64,000 nt of DNA from Ramazzottius varieornatus (GCA_001949185.1 BDGG01000008.1:1113648-1177647), one strand, 5' to 3'; positions 51,337 through 64,000 are shown, numbered from the stretch's first letter. Translations and numbers: made by a program. Notes: generated from the letters alone by a model not told the origin.

Positions 51337-51377
51337 AAGTGGCGCACGAAGATTACCAGTAACAGGGCCGGCGCACC
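51337..51377. repeat. Partial AAGTGGCGCAC palindrome
   Basis: Left arm intact (AAGTGGCGCAC, preceded by TTATCGCTTC); the right arm is reduced to GGCGCACC. Confidence 0.5.
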
Positions 51378-53140
51378 CTGAAGATCCTCTTTCCGTTTCG
51401 AGTATTGTTTCCGTTCTATCCGCTGTAATACTTCCTTTGCCTTGTAGCAACTTTGCCAGATCCAGCACAATAGAGTAGATGAATGTAGCGTCGGCAAACA
51501 ACGCCTTCGAAATTCTTCTTCAGACTTTCCGAAGGGTTCGTGAGGATCTTCGGCCCACGCAAGAACAACAAACACTTCAAGGGTATACGTTCGCACGTTA
51601 GCAATGCACTTGGCCGGCTTCCGTCCCACACTGAGTTCTGCGCGGATAACACAGTACGAAGGGAAAGTCGAGGGAAACAGTGTCAAGCTGTCGCGGAAAG
51701 TGGAGGAACCGATCATTCAGACCAAGTTGCCCCCGACATTGGTCCTTCCTCTTCCGCCGCCTCGTTCATCTCCGCGACCGGAAAGATTTGTCAAACTGTC
51801 ACGGGTCATTTCCAGCTGGGACAAAAAACGAGGGGTGCACAAACGTAATTATGCGATGGCAGTGATGGCAGCGGTGGGTGACAGGCCGGAAGCGTCGCTG
51901 TGTTGTGGTCGACGCCTGTGTGCTTTCTTATATCAAACACGACCAGCGAACTATTGCGTGGTTGCGCGTTGGCGTGTTTCATTAACATCGAACGGGTATC
52001 GAAATTCCCCTCGGGACTTTAAACTTGCACTCTACAATCTGTACTGCGACTCCTTTCTCCTCAGCGGGGAATCGCTCGACCGTATCTTCCCGGAGCTTAA
52101 CTCTGCGTGTGTGTGTGTACAGTACGTTTTTCTGGTCTGTACCGTGCGCTGTATGGAAGCGCCCTCTCAAAATGAAACTTTCCTGTGAATGGCCGACTAA
52201 CAAGTGCAGAAATTAGAGTAGCCGGTTATTTGCAGAAACTGATGACGACTACACCTTTTCCGTTGCTTGCTCAAGTACTAGAGACCAAGGCCTGCCATTT
52301 CAAGCCTGCTAGCTCATTCACGAGCTGTCTTAAAGACCCAACCAATTGCATCACACTTTACACGTTACTGACATTATTGGTTCACATTAGCTCCTTGGAT
52401 CTGTTGTCATTTTTCTCTGATATGCGGGCGCAAGCTGGGTCATTTCATCACAAGAGTTCTCCGCTCTATTCCTGCTTATCCCATAGAAGACTTTCCTGTA
52501 CGCTGTACAAGTCTTCGTTGGACTTTTCATTGGCCACGTTGCGTCTTCCAGCTTGGCTTGTTCAGGAGCCTATTTTCCGGACTTTTGTGGAAGAACTGGG
52601 TTAATTACTTGTGAAAGGGGATATCATTCGTTCGTCTTTTGGCTAGTTCAAGAAGTTTACGGAATTTCTCCAAGCGAAGGAAGACGTCAGCTTGACTTGG
52701 AAAGTGTGCTGGAGCGACCACATCTTTGCCTATTCATAGACTGCCGGCTTGTGCAATATCTAACAGCGCGGTGACCTCTGACCGCAGCACCAGGCGGGGA
52801 ATCTGTATGGGAGTGATTTGCTCTCGTTGTTTGCTAGAGAGCGCCTATTATTTATTCGATAGAGAGATGAAGAGTTTGTCAATGCACAGTTACGTCCATT
52901 CGGATGAGACTGATGCGAACTATAGAGCTGCAGTCGATGATCAGTAGCTGGTTGTCCAGTTACGACACATTGCATCGCTGTTCGTGCGGAGAATTAGAAA
53001 GTCAAGCATCGGTTTGCAATGCTTGGTTGTGTACTCTGTGATATTGCAAGCTGAAGCTCTGATGTTTGAGGAGTTACCACTCTCTGTTTTCGATCGGAAA
53101 GAGTATTGCTACTGATATCGCTCCATTACGTTTCTGGTCC

Positions 53141-53150
53141 AAGTGGCGCA
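53141..53150. repeat. Half-copy of the AAGTGGCGCAC palindrome
   Basis: Only AAGTGGCGCA is preserved, preceded by CTGGTCC. A second half-copy lies near 7775. Confidence 0.4.
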
Positions 53151-54810
53151 TATTGGATTTCATTTCAACCATCGCCCGAAGCGTTGAACGGGAGGGAAAA
53201 GCTGATATAAACCATGATGGAGGTATTCAAATATCGATCGTGGAACCGAAAGACACGCACAGGTAAAAGCATGTAACGTGCCGTTGGTTGCCCAATGAAA
53301 CACATAGGTGATATTCGTTACGCTGTGATGGATATTTGGGCGCGTGCGATTAACCGATGACGAGGTTTCTCTTCGGCTTTCTTCCGTGTTGGAAAAACCT
53401 GTCAAAGATATGTAGTTAAAAAACCCGATGTTCGCAAAAGAGATTGATTAGTGTGTCAAAAGCATGTCCGTATCACTTGTAAAGCCATAAAAGAGAAGCT
53501 GGTATAGCGGAAGGAGCTTCCGTTGTCGTTTTTACGAGCGTGTTGTGATTACAACGCCGGTTGTAATTGTATTGTACGAGGTTGAAAAAATATCCTCGTG
53601 TGCGCTAACGGCCATTCTGGGTCTTGTTTGGATGATTATGCGTCTGCCAATGACCATGATGTATCGGTCCAGAATCAACAGTGGACTGAATGTGGCGAAT
53701 GTATTTTGTAATGCGGGCAATGTTGTCCCCGTTTGGCAGGCGCGATTGTTTAACCTATAAACTCGAACATGCAAATATTCCTCAACGACTTCGGGTTACC
53801 GAACGTCCATCCGAAATCTAAAAAGTTCTCAGAATGACACTGCAAAAACATCTCTGTAAAATTATTTCCCACTTGGGTATTTGCCAAATTGCCATGAATG
53901 CACAAACTCGCAAGAAACCACCCAACAAAAAATTCACATAAAAAATCGTCAAGGTCGCTGTGGTATAACAGCTACATTAAAACATCGGGTCACCGTGTAA
54001 GCATCTGCAAAAAAGATACTGAGAAGGATTTCAGGTGGATGAGCAAATAATCGCAATATAGCACAATAATATGTGGACTCTTGTGATGGCAAGTACGCGT
54101 ACTTCCGTCATTAACAGACCGCAACAGGATCTCAAGGGTAACGCTTGATTGATGAAGATGCGCTGGTAAGAGAAGAAAAAGGGCCATCATGCCGGCTGAT
54201 ATGCCTCCAAAGTGCCTGCGGTAGCCAGAGTGTGAGAAGTGAGAATTCTCAAGATGGGTGTGTTACCCGACTGATCGAGCTCTCATCCATCAGAATTCAT
54301 GCGTGTATCCCTCAAGCCGGACATTGTACAACTTCTGAAGAGGCTTGCTTTCGATACATACCGAAGAAGAAGCGAAAGTAGACGGAACAAGCTACCGAAG
54401 CCTCATTGATATGCAGGACGGAATAAAAGTGAAAAAATTTACGATTTCTCCAACGGCGTCATAAACACATCGTTTCGGCAGAGCGGAGATAGCTTTATAT
54501 GTTTGCCGTATCCGGAACTGACCGGTAGCTGGACCACTTCCTATGTGTAACCTAAGCCCACCGTGTACAGTTCTATGGCATATTTGATGTATAGAGCAGG
54601 TGCAGGTCGTCATATTTCCCTGTCAGAATCTTTCGTCAGTGTCATGATGGAATATTCGGGATTTTTCTGAATTTCCCAAGATTATTATTTGGGCATGGTT
54701 ACAGTATATAGGAAATATTTTTGTTGGTTTCCGAATGTGGACTGTTGTTGATCATATCGAACTGCAGTGTTATTACAACGTGTCGTCTTTCACGTAATCG
54801 GATTATCTGA

Positions 54811-55087
54811 ATGAAAATGGCTAAAACATTGGGTTTTGGTTATGGTAAGACTGTGGTCGTTGGCAAAAATCCGGATGATCAGCAGAAACAGCAACGACGA
54901 GCAGTGAGCTTTTCCTGCCGACGGAAACCCCAAACCCGCCTACCATTACAAGCTTCGTCTAGTTCGCCATATGTGCCAGAGTGTGTCTGCGATTATGCAA
55001 AGCATGTCCCGCGGTCCAGCGGTATTGAAAAGTCGGTCAAGAAGACGCTGGAATATGCATATGAAGAGACCTTTTTCTGGAGGATCG
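54811..55087 (+). other. Candidate first exon 4
   Basis: ATG, 92 codons and a good donor (ATCG|GTAAGT), phase 1. The peptide begins MKMAKTLGFGYGKT, has a basic Ser-rich middle and ends KKTLEYAYEETFFWRI. Joining to 60539 gives a Gly/Asp junction codon (GAT). This is the best candidate for a RasGAP first exon because of its length and composition, but no family match is known to me. Confidence 0.35.
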
Positions 55088-57211
55088 GTAAGTCGATTAT
55101 GAAAGAAGAAGTTTTCCCGTGCAATCTATTTAGAAAGTAGGTCGAATGTCAACAGGGCTTTTAGCTCCAATCTTTGCTTAGTACTCCTCCATGGAAGGAT
55201 ACGTCGGTGATTGTGTTGACTTGCTTTGAAATCCCAAGCACGCCAGGTTCGCGCTTGACAAAGCTGGAAAAAGATGTTTATTGCATGGTTTCGAGTACTA
55301 TGAGCTCGTTGCAGCATGGCTGATGAGGGCTCTACGCCTTGGTAAACATGCAGACCACGTTGCACAGTTGACTACGAGAATCTCTCTGCTACGAGGTCTC
55401 CGTCAAGTTCTAAGCAGATTTGCTTGCCGGCTGTGATTTCTCAAGTATCGGATATCGAGGCTTTTCCAGTGACTAAGCTCATTAACTGTGAAATCAACTG
55501 CATTGTAAGGTAAAGAACTAGAACATCCTTTTCTTAACTTTAATTATCAGTTGACCTGAAAACCGACCCGTAGTTAACGACATGGAATATTAGAAAGTAT
55601 TTTAAGAATTTAGAAATTTTTGGGCTAGATTTTCCATGTGTATATTTGCATGCTGCTCAACTTTGTCCGTTCTTCCATTTGCTTTTGGTCGACGTGGCGT
55701 TCAGCGAGGAATGAATGACTTGTTTATGCTGTGCCTATGTCATTGATAACGGAAGCTATGTTTAATCAATTAAAAATGTCCGTAAGAAGAGGGGCTAGTT
55801 CGAACTTGGTGGACAGCCGTACCCGCAGTTCCGTTCCCACGCATTGAATCACACCAAGTCAAACTGTGCATCATTTACGGGTGAACGGAAGCGCCTATTC
55901 TATAGACTATGGTTATGGATATGCAAAGCTGTGTTGACTAACCTGTCGCTCGTATTCGCTTGTTTGTCCCATGATATTTTCATCACAACGAAACCATAGG
56001 ACTGTATACAGTCAACAGGTCTGCCTCAAGTCTAACTTGGTTTGCAGTGGGTGATTATTATTGATAACTTTCGACGTGTTTTGTCCGCGACCGCAATTGA
56101 GGAATTATTTTCGCGCGACTGAGCGGACCAACGCCGCATTTTATTGCTCTGTCAGTCTATCTCAATAAGGTAGAAATCCATTTTGTCTGATAAGAAACTG
56201 ACGTACTTAAGAACGAAAAAGAAATCTTATTGATCAGAATTCGGACACTTCATTATTCATTGAGAAAATATCGAGTGAAGGTGGCGCCACCATCAACAGT
56301 GTTTTTGGGGCGTGGTCGTCCCAACTTGGCCGGACCACCTTCGAGGAAATATGGAAATCGAATATTTTCACAGATAAGATTTGGACATTACCATCTGCAC
56401 CTCATTAATCCCAACTCGATAATGAAATCTATTGATCTCGAGGAGGAACGGAGGAAGCTGCAAGTTCGAATGGCCGCACGCCAGTCTGGGTAAATTCATG
56501 TGCCAGACGTCCGACGAGCAAAAGAAAGTCGATGTTGGTGGTCAAACTTGTCCTCAAAGCTCCATAAAAGCTTCTAATAACACCTTTGCCTTTCTTTCAC
56601 GCTCTTCCTCGTCTGGAAAAATGGATGAATAGGGGAAAGTTTCCGTGTGGTCAGTTACTTTCTTGCAAACTGTCCAGCAGTACAATGTTTAGCTCGGCAT
56701 TCAAGAATGAAAAATGTCTCTTCGGGAATGATATCGTTTATCAGTTCGGCTGAAGCTCTATGCAGCTCATCAGCTATTGACCACTTGGAAAATGCATTTT
56801 GAAAAGAGGCCATGCTGTTGGTCATTTGATGACTTTAAAGTGTAAACCATTTGGTCGCTGATGGACAGCTTCGCGAGGCTTTTGAACACATCAGCGATGC
56901 CATTTGATGCTAGTTATTTCAATTGATGTATTGATATGAATATCCGGCATCTGCTTATACTCCAGCACGATTTTTGAACATGGTCAAATGACCACTTCGA
57001 CTGCCCATAGCAAAGTCACGACCTGCAGCAATAGGCTGGACTTTCAACTTTAGGGGATTTATTCAAACAACTCTGCTAATTTCTCCTCTAAAGCCGCTCT
57101 TATCCGTTGTTTACGCATGGATTTGGCTAAAGGGTGCCCCATATTTACTGGTCATTTCCTTTCTGTATCTCTTTAACACAAGATAAGTTTTTCGGATATT
57201 ACACCCTTCAC

Positions 57212-57337
57212 ATGGGACGTCGGCAAATGAAATCATCCGCGTAGTTTGCCCAAGTAGCGCAAGTCACTATTGTAACTTGCCAAGAGCTTGCGCCACTTCG
57301 GAAACTATCCCTATAGATTCATTTGCCGACGTCCCAT
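57212..57337. mobile_element. Inverted-repeat element enclosing palindrome copy 10
   Basis: Perfect 20-base arms, ATGGGACGTCGGCAAATGAA at 57212-57231 and its complement at 57318-57337, enclose the palindrome at 57252-57298. Here the palindrome appears to be the centre of a larger foldback element. Confidence 0.75.
57252..57298. repeat. AAGTGGCGCAC palindrome copy 10
   Basis: AAGTAGCGCAAG ... CTTGCGCCACTT, with matched changes in both arms (AAG/CTT), as if pairing were kept or the copy is a variant subfamily. Confidence 0.75.
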
Positions 57338-57998
57338 ATTGTCGTACTTTCACGTATGGGTCCCCCCTAACTGGAAACTTATGCTTTCTCCTTCACGAAA
57401 GAAAGATTGTGGGGTAAGCGGATCATAATATCTCAAGATTGTTTACAGTCGGAAGGCAAGTTTAAAGTAGCCGCAGCTCCGAAGAAAGCCCTTTTTATGT
57501 TCAGTCGTAAAGCGTGCCTTCCAGCCAGACGTAAACCACATTCTCAGGCCTTCAAGTTGCCCAGCCCAGACTTTGCAAAGCCTCTTATGATCTTTGAGAG
57601 ATTCGCTTTTATAGACTCCATAAAGCTTCTTGATCCTTCTGTATATGGCATCTTTTGTCACAGCTTGGCCTTGAGTCCCGGCAGAAGTCAGTCACGAACG
57701 TTCAACCGTACCTACATCTTCCGTGCGCGATTCCGACCACTCCGAAAAGCCTTACACCAATGAAAGAAATGATAGGCAGCAGGTTCGACTCTTTCCAGCG
57801 AGAGATTGAGAGAGAAGAAAAGTCGACAGTAGCGAACAATGAAGAGCAGTTGTTGTTCTGCGCACCTTGGGGTAATCAAGGCTTCACGTCAGAAATTATT
57901 AAGCCTCGTGAGAGGGCGTGGTCGAAGCGCGGTATTTAATCATAATCCGCCGTTGCATGCTGGCAACATGTTGTTCGTGCTTTTCTTCTCTCCTCTCT

Positions 57999-58107
57999 AT
58001 GATTTATGAATACAGGAAGAAGTACCGGGTTGGAGCATTGGTCAGAGTGGAGATAACAGACGGCTTTCCGCTGTTTATATTCATGGCCGATCTTCTTGCA
58101 CCCTTCG
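57999..58107 (+). other. Candidate first exon 5
   Basis: ATG, 36 codons (MIYEYRKKYRVGALVRVEIT...) and a donor GTAATG, phase 1. Weak support. Confidence 0.2.
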
Positions 58108-60286
58108 GTAATGAATATTTCCGCCCTAGCCTGAGTCCACTGCAATATTGACCATCTGCCGCGCATCTTGAATTTCTTCCTTGGCCTCTTTGACCAGTGG
58201 GCAGTTCCACGGCTTGTACCGAACGTCATAAACCCCGCCTACCAACACCTACCTGTCTCTCTTTTGCATCGGGACATAATGATAGAGATCAAGGCATCTT
58301 TCGGGCTTTGTCAGTTTCGTTGTTCATCTGTCGCGTATTCGTATGCAAAGATATATCGTCCTGGTTGAAATATTGCTAAAATACTCCACTGACTTTCCCG
58401 CAAGTGTCCGGTTCACCTTGACATTGCTTCGTGGCGCTATATTGACAATTAATGTGGTGGCATCGATGAAAGTCCTCGAGCTCTGAACTGTCGGTAAGAT
58501 ACCTGTGTGATGGGGTATTTGACGCCTGTCACGGCCACGACCTTCCGCTGGTGTTGATTAATGCGCCACGGAGTATTTTGTCATCGCTTCATGCACATCT
58601 TTCAGAGTATATTTCCGACGTGTTGTTGCTGCGGTTTTTGACTTAGAGAGCGCTAACTTTATGCGGCGTCAACCTGACAGCGTCAAAAAAGGATTACCGA
58701 CATATCTCTTTCGCTCTCGGCTTCTATGACCCGACAACATGCGTATTCTTGGATCCGAAAGATTCGATAGTATGAATGTATTATTGCTTGGTACGTAGAA
58801 CGGTACTTTGACCGGGAAAACGAGTCGAATCAATATTACGCAGAATTTAATACCGTCATTAGAATTTGCTCTTCTACCGGGTTGTAACTCAAGCTTATCT
58901 CGCCGATGCCACTGCATTCCTTGATAAGTCAGTCCACTGTGTAATTTTTATGGTCTCAATGTGGTTGTGATATCGGTGCCAAGCCCCTTTTTCCAACCGA
59001 AAGAACCGCATCAGAAAATTTTGTATTGCAAGAATGCTGAAAAAACTGTTTGACCCAGTTCGACGAGGTTAACAGGTTTTTTGTCCAAGATTGATGGCAT
59101 TATGCGGAATATATCAATTTTAGAACTGATATTTTGTCAACGGAACGAGCGGATGTATTCTCATGCAAATGGATTTTTCATTGTTCAGAGATCCTGCGAG
59201 CTTGAAGAAGTACAAGTGCGCAGCAGTGTCAAGTTCTAAGTCAGCTGGAAACCTTCTGCAGCTAATCTCGACCAGCCTGTACAAGATAGACGGTATATTA
59301 CAAAATTTAAAATTCAATATCCGCTCAATGAATTCTTAACTTGCATTAAAGGTGTTTTCCAAGCTTGGATTTTCAATTATTTGTGCATATTTTCGTGCTG
59401 GACTGAAAACTATGCCGACTGTCACGATTCTTGCTGCTGTGCGCATGTGCATGGTCTACTTTTCAGTTCTGGGTTTCTCAAATTTCTGACAGCTGTTAAC
59501 GGGTCGTGCTAATGAAAGTTTTGGAAAATCGATATGGCGGAGGGAAATCCGACACAGTGTCTCCCGAGGATTACTATCCAAATCATGTTTGCCCACCTTG
59601 TGAAACCGGCTTGCAAGCACGTGCAGCGCCTTTTGAGATGGTGTTGGACGATTGTGCAACTTGTAGTAGCCCCGATTTCTGCCGGGCCAACACCTAGAAC
59701 GCAACTTTATTAATCAACAGTAGATAGCATTGTGTGACTTGCTTCGTTTACCTTTCTTATCAGCGACCACAAGGTGCAACACACTTTTGTCAGTGTGGAC
59801 TATCTTACCGTGGCAGTACGACAAGGATGTCGTGTGGCCAGAACCAACCGGTTTTTTCATCTTGATTCCTCCCGTTATTGCATTCTGCAGTCGACTTTTG
59901 TTCGGTAATTGGTCTGTAGGTCGTCGTAGTTGGAATCATGAGCGGAAACGGGAAAGAGATTTGAATCGTTAATTCGAACGGGTGACGCATTGCACTTCCG
60001 GCATTTGGCAGAGTGGGGCAAAGTTAGGGTAATTATTACCTTCTAAGCTTGTCTGCTGCGCTTTATAAGCGCTTGTTTCTGGCCATATGCACATTAAGTG
60101 CACTATTGAGCTTTTGTGGGGCTCAACAATGCAGTAAGTGACAGGAGGAATATGATCACCATCGCCCTGACTAGACTTTTGTAGCAGGTGTAAATTCAGC
60201 AGCAGCTTGTTTCCAGCGACAGCTGTTGATTTGGTGTCGAGATTCTGGTGATATCGCTTTCTCAAGCATCCTCAACCTTGTAGCCG

Positions 60287-60330
60287 TTTCTTATGTCCGA
60301 TCCGGTGTTCACCGGATCGGACATAAGAAA
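60287..60330. repeat. Perfect 21-base foldback with 2-base loop
   Basis: TTTCTTATGTCCGATCCGGTG, TT, then the exact complement. It lies about 210 bases before the first clear RasGAP exon. Confidence 0.95.
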
Positions 60331-60538
60331 GGACAGTGAGCGGACAGTGGTCAGTTCACGGTTTTCTGAATTTGATATGAGTGACGTCATAATTGGACAG
60401 TTGATTGACCCAGTTTCAAAACTGAAAGTGCGATAATTCATGTTGTGGGATTTTTGGGAGAATTATTTTGATTGACAGATCGCTAAGTCTTTACGTTCGT
60501 AGGACAAATTACTAACGGCTTGTGTCTTGTCATTGCAG

Positions 60539-63500
60539 ATTCCAATTATGATCGTCTTAGTGCCTCAGGGACGTTGAAGAGTCTGCGGCGCAACTCACCA
60601 TCTGTCAGCCGTCTTGAGCGTACGATGCCGGAGAATTCTAGTTCGCAGCACTTGAGTGCTTCGTCGCGCATCGCCAGTTTCTTTACTAAACGCTCATTCC
60701 GAGCGCCGAACCCACTAAAGCGGACGAAGAGTGTTACCAAGCTTGATCGCAAGTCCATTAACGGACTGGACCATACGGATCTACAAGACACGGCCACTAA
60801 CGCATCACGAAAGAATCTTCTTGCTCCTTACCCAGCTGCCTCGCGCGTCTGCCGCTCACATGAGTCCATCATTGCTGCCTGCCGCCAAGCTGATACCCCC
60901 AGGATGTCCGACGGAAGTATCCCTGTAAATATTACCCGCTATGTCGGCGTGGATAACGACTGGAAGTACTACGATTTTATGCGGAACGAGGATAAAGAAA
61001 ACTGTGGATCAACAAAGTAAGTTTTGCTTCGACAATCAGCAATCAATATTTTTGAGAAATTCGCGATGTCGTTGACTGGTTTATTGGCCATGCCGTACGC
61101 GTTACTTTTATCTGCTTGGCTGCATCCCGTTTCTATTGCCACAGGCTACAGCCTGCCACGTTATCAGCCGAAATTGAATGGGATCTTCTTGAAGCATAAA
61201 ACTCGACTGGGTCGCGAGAAGCCCTGCTGGTTTTTCTGTGAGAACTCGTATTCATAGCCCTTCCTATTCTCGTAACTGATTGTTATGTTTCCATAATTGC
61301 AGCACGAACGCCCCACGCTTCGTGTATCCGGACCAAAGCGTCGTATCTCCTAAACGGACGGACCACCTCCTCAAGATTTGGTTACAAGAAGCCAAAGGTT
61401 TACCTGCCAAGAAACGGTGAGTCTCCCCATCAACTATCGATCGCGCAACCTTAATGGAATACTGCTAGCTAATTCAGGCCCGGTAGCTGTGAAATGATGT
61501 GAATGCACCCTAATGTCTGTATTAATTACCGATCCATCAGGTATTACTGCGAGATTTTCCTCGATCAAACGCTATATGCCAGGACGTCAGTCAAGGTAAA
61601 GCAAGAACTCTGCTTCTGGGGCGAACAGTTCGAGTTTGCCAAACTTCCGGCCATTCAAACCCTCGAGGTAAATTGAAACATTCACTGAGATTATTTGACA
61701 GAAATTGTAGGTCTGACGAAGGGAGTGGCATACAAACTTCACTCGTATTTCACATACCTGCATACACCTTGTCACCGTATGTGAAGTGGTTTATGCATGC
61801 ATGTGAGTGAAGTGCGTGTACCTGCATACAATGCTCTTTGCAATTTAGCATCATGAAGCGTATGCTGGTCGAGCCTTCGTTCTCCAAGCCTACTAGACGA
61901 TACTCTTTTTCAGTTTTGACATTGAAGCTACAATTTTAGGATCGTTGGATGTTTTTCAGGTGCATTTATACCGGGAAGTCGACAGTAAGAAACGCAAGAA
62001 GGAAAAGCAGCAACTGATTGGCAAAGTCATAGCTCCCATCGGCGCAGTCAGCGGTGGAGCCGTCACGGAGCGATGGTAAGCCAAATTGTAACTATTCCCA
62101 ACCTGTCTGAGGGGATGTTCCCTGCTGGGTAACCAGTGTCTATACACCGATGTAACTGATTAATATTCAGGTATCCTGTTATCTTGGAAAGAAATTCTGG
62201 CGTCAAGAGCGACGATGCTGCAATCCGCATCAAAGCCAGACATCAAGTTATCAATATTCTCCCGCTGGAAAAGTACAGCGATCTGGTCGAGTACCTCAAA
62301 CTTAACTACGCACAGTTATGTCGGTTCTTGGAGCCGCGAGTCGGCATCAAAGCCAAGGAAGAACTCGCGACGACCATGGTGCATATCATGCACAAACTGG
62401 GCCTTTCCAGCGTTTTCCTGGTGGACGTCGTTATGGTACGCAAACCTTCTTTCACCACAAAATCAACAGCAAAATTCATCACACCATGCTCGAACTTTCT
62501 TTTCCCAGAAGAGAAGGTTAGGAGGCCGGCATACGGTCTCGGAATATTCGCCTTCTCAAGTGGCGCAGTGTTCTTTGTTACTGGCTGGAAGTCTGCGCCA
62601 CTTGATACTTCGTTCATCCCCACACTGTTTGCTGGCCTCCCACTTCAGCTTATTTTTTGGTTTTTATTCTCTGTAGTGCTCGAATATTGTGTTGAGTATC
62701 GCGAATACTTTGCTGTATATTTTCTAAATTACTTCGAGTTTTATGGTGATGTGAGAAGTTGATTATGTATCAAGGACGAAGAATGTCAGCTTTTACGAGG
62801 CTGTTGGACGAGATTGATGATGTTCTTTTCTATTCATTGCAGGAGGAGTTGAACGTGCTCGATGACTACCATCTGACGTTCCGCGGTAACTCGTTAGCCA
62901 CAAAGTCAATGGAAGCCTTTCTAAAATTGGCTGGTAATCACTACTTGAACGAGGCGCTGGGTGACTTAATTCGCGCCTTGATGGAAGCCGAGGAAGACTG
63001 TGAAGTGGATAGTATGAAGTTGTCTCCCGACACCAGCCTTCCGAAGCAGCAAGAGACGCTGATGATCATGGTGGAGATGACATGGGCCAAAATTATGAAT
63101 TCGGCACGCTACTTCCCACCGGAATTGCGCGAAGTCTTCCAGACTCTCCGCGAACGCTTGACAGCTGCTGGTCGGGCCGAATTAGCCGACACACTGATTA
63201 GCGGCTGTATATTCCTGAGGTTCCTCTGCCCGGCTGTGCTGAGCCCAAGCATGTTCGGCCTGGTCCAAGAGTACCCTAATCAGAAGATTGCCCGTAATTT
63301 GACTCTAATTGCCAAAACGGTCCAAACGCTGGCTAACTTCGCCAGGTTCAATGGCAAAGAGTCGTACATGGAATTCATGAACACATTTGTCGAGAGAGAA
63401 TTACCGTCGATGCGCACTTTCCTGAAACTGATTTCGGTACGTTGATTTTTCTAGAAATTTTCAGATATAGTTAATAATTTTTCTTTAGTATAAATAGATT

Positions 63501-64000
63501 TAGATGTAAAAACTTTATCGATCACAAAAAAACTTTATCGATCAGGAAAAAGCGGTGTCGAGAAATTTGTGAAAATTTTTGTAAGAAATTCGGAAAACTC
63601 GTCTTTGTTGCAAAGGTCACTCACGAATAAGAGATTTTTTCTGAAGTGTTTGATCGATGATTTTCGACGGACACATGATCCTGTTTGCCCACTGATTGGC
63701 TTGTATTGTCTAGTGTTTATCTTGTGGGCGGTGAGGGTATTGTTGTGGGCAAGAGAACTCACCTGACGTTGTCCACTTACGGCGCTTCTTGCTCTTGCAG
63801 AGTCCGATGCCGATGAATATGAACGGTGCTGAGTGCAACGATGATCATGTTGATCTTGGTCGCGAACTATCCTCTCTGCACACATTGTTACGCGAGTGCC
63901 TCCTCCAAAGCAACACAATGGCCCATCGATCCACCCTAAAGAACTTACCGGAGATCCTCCAGACCTTGACCGACCAGTTGGCCCTTAGCATGCGCGTCAC
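60539..64000 (+). CDS. SynGAP/DAB2IP/RASAL2-type Ras GTPase-activating protein (partial at both ends)
   Basis: Exons 60539-61016, 61303-61416, 61541-61667, 61960-62075, 62171-62435, 62843-63436 and 63801 to the window end, phases consistent. Order: basic Ser-rich segment with [16 protein letters not shown] and SHESI, as in SynGAP-family proteins; remnant of the PH region (DWKYYDF); C2 domain ([48 protein letters not shown]); RasGAP domain with the arginine-finger segment [50 protein letters not shown] and [13 protein letters not shown]; then [14 protein letters not shown]. The catalytic Arg is present, so it should stimulate Ras (or Rap) GTP hydrolysis at membranes. The first exon here starts in phase 1, so a 5' exon is upstream, and the 3' part lies outside the window. 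The intron 62436-62842 holds palindrome copy 11. Confidence 0.95.
62559..62604. repeat. AAGTGGCGCAC palindrome copy 11 (RasGAP intron)
   Basis: AAGTGGCGCAG ... CTGCGCCACTT; the C-to-G change in the left arm is matched by the complementary change in the right arm. Confidence 0.8.

Larger units (their letters stand above)
45824..60538. other. Long region without recognised full genes
   Basis: Nearly 15 kb with only isolated candidate exons, palindromes and short frames. It most likely represents large introns and 5' regulatory sequence of the RasGAP gene. The short open frames on both strands carry no family motifs. Confidence 0.5.

Noticed and set aside
51604-52188. 194-codon open frame on the plus strand
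   Set aside because: Composition is Arg/Pro/Cys-rich and changes character along its length; no domain, and the reverse strand is equally open.
57443-57763. Overlapping open frames on both strands (72 and 118 codons)
   Set aside because: The minus-strand frame looks helical and basic, but there is no ATG context, splice support or family motif.
59512-59700. 62-codon Cys-containing open frame (MKVLENRYGGGKSD...)
   Set aside because: Cysteine pairs hint at a secreted peptide, but there is no signal peptide, and no splice or family evidence.

Overview
The window is animal (metazoan) nuclear DNA. The genes have many exons with short GT-AG introns (mostly 50-90 bases, a few of 0.3-1.5 kb). The protein families are animal ones: receptor guanylate cyclase, TSSK kinase, ferroportin, SynGAP-type RasGAP and a WAP-domain secreted protein. 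TA-flanked short inverted-repeat transposons are common. Two 50-base N runs mark assembly gaps. The species cannot be read from the sequence. A small, compact-genome invertebrate such as a tardigrade is my guess only. A full squalene monooxygenase gene argues against nematodes and insects, which are known sterol auxotrophs lacking this enzyme.

Layout. 0-1.5 kb: 3' part of an unrecognised gene. 2.2-3.0 kb: mariner-type MITE. 4.2-7.4 kb: six-finger C2H2 protein resembling ZNF143/ZNF76. 7.9-8.6 kb: degenerate CGGGAT-rich repeats. 8.8-9.5 kb: small RGG-rich protein. 10.1-17.3 kb (minus): 21-exon receptor guanylate cyclase of 1068 aa. 19.6-21.4 kb: TSSK-like kinase, convergent with squalene monooxygenase (minus, 21.6-23.8 kb). 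24.4-27.4 kb (minus): ferroportin. 28.6-33.4 kb: damaged gene of unknown family with a Tigger/pogo element in its first intron. 34.3-40.3 kb: three tandem dihydrodiol dehydrogenase genes with identical intron positions. 40.9-42.1 kb: secreted WAP protein. 42.3-42.9 kb: MITE. 42.9-43.4 kb (minus): small secreted Thr/Pro-rich protein. 43.4-60.5 kb: gene-poor, with several possible first exons. 60.5-64 kb: C2-RasGAP gene running off the window.

Most spliced models were checked for reading frame: exon lengths sum to a multiple of three and the phases match at every junction. That makes the guanylate cyclase, squalene monooxygenase, ferroportin, DHDH, WAP and zinc-finger models well supported without outside data.

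The genes do not form one pathway. What ties the region together is its repeats. One palindrome family (AAGTGGCGCAC ... GTGCGCCACTT, about 47 bases) occurs at least ten times, mainly in introns. Several unrelated TA-flanked MITEs are present, and one sits inside a palindrome copy. I found no clear undescribed gene system. The best leads are the palindrome family, the ferroportin with replaced metal-site residues, the kinase with a long activation-segment insert, and GC-AG introns including one whose paralogues use GT.
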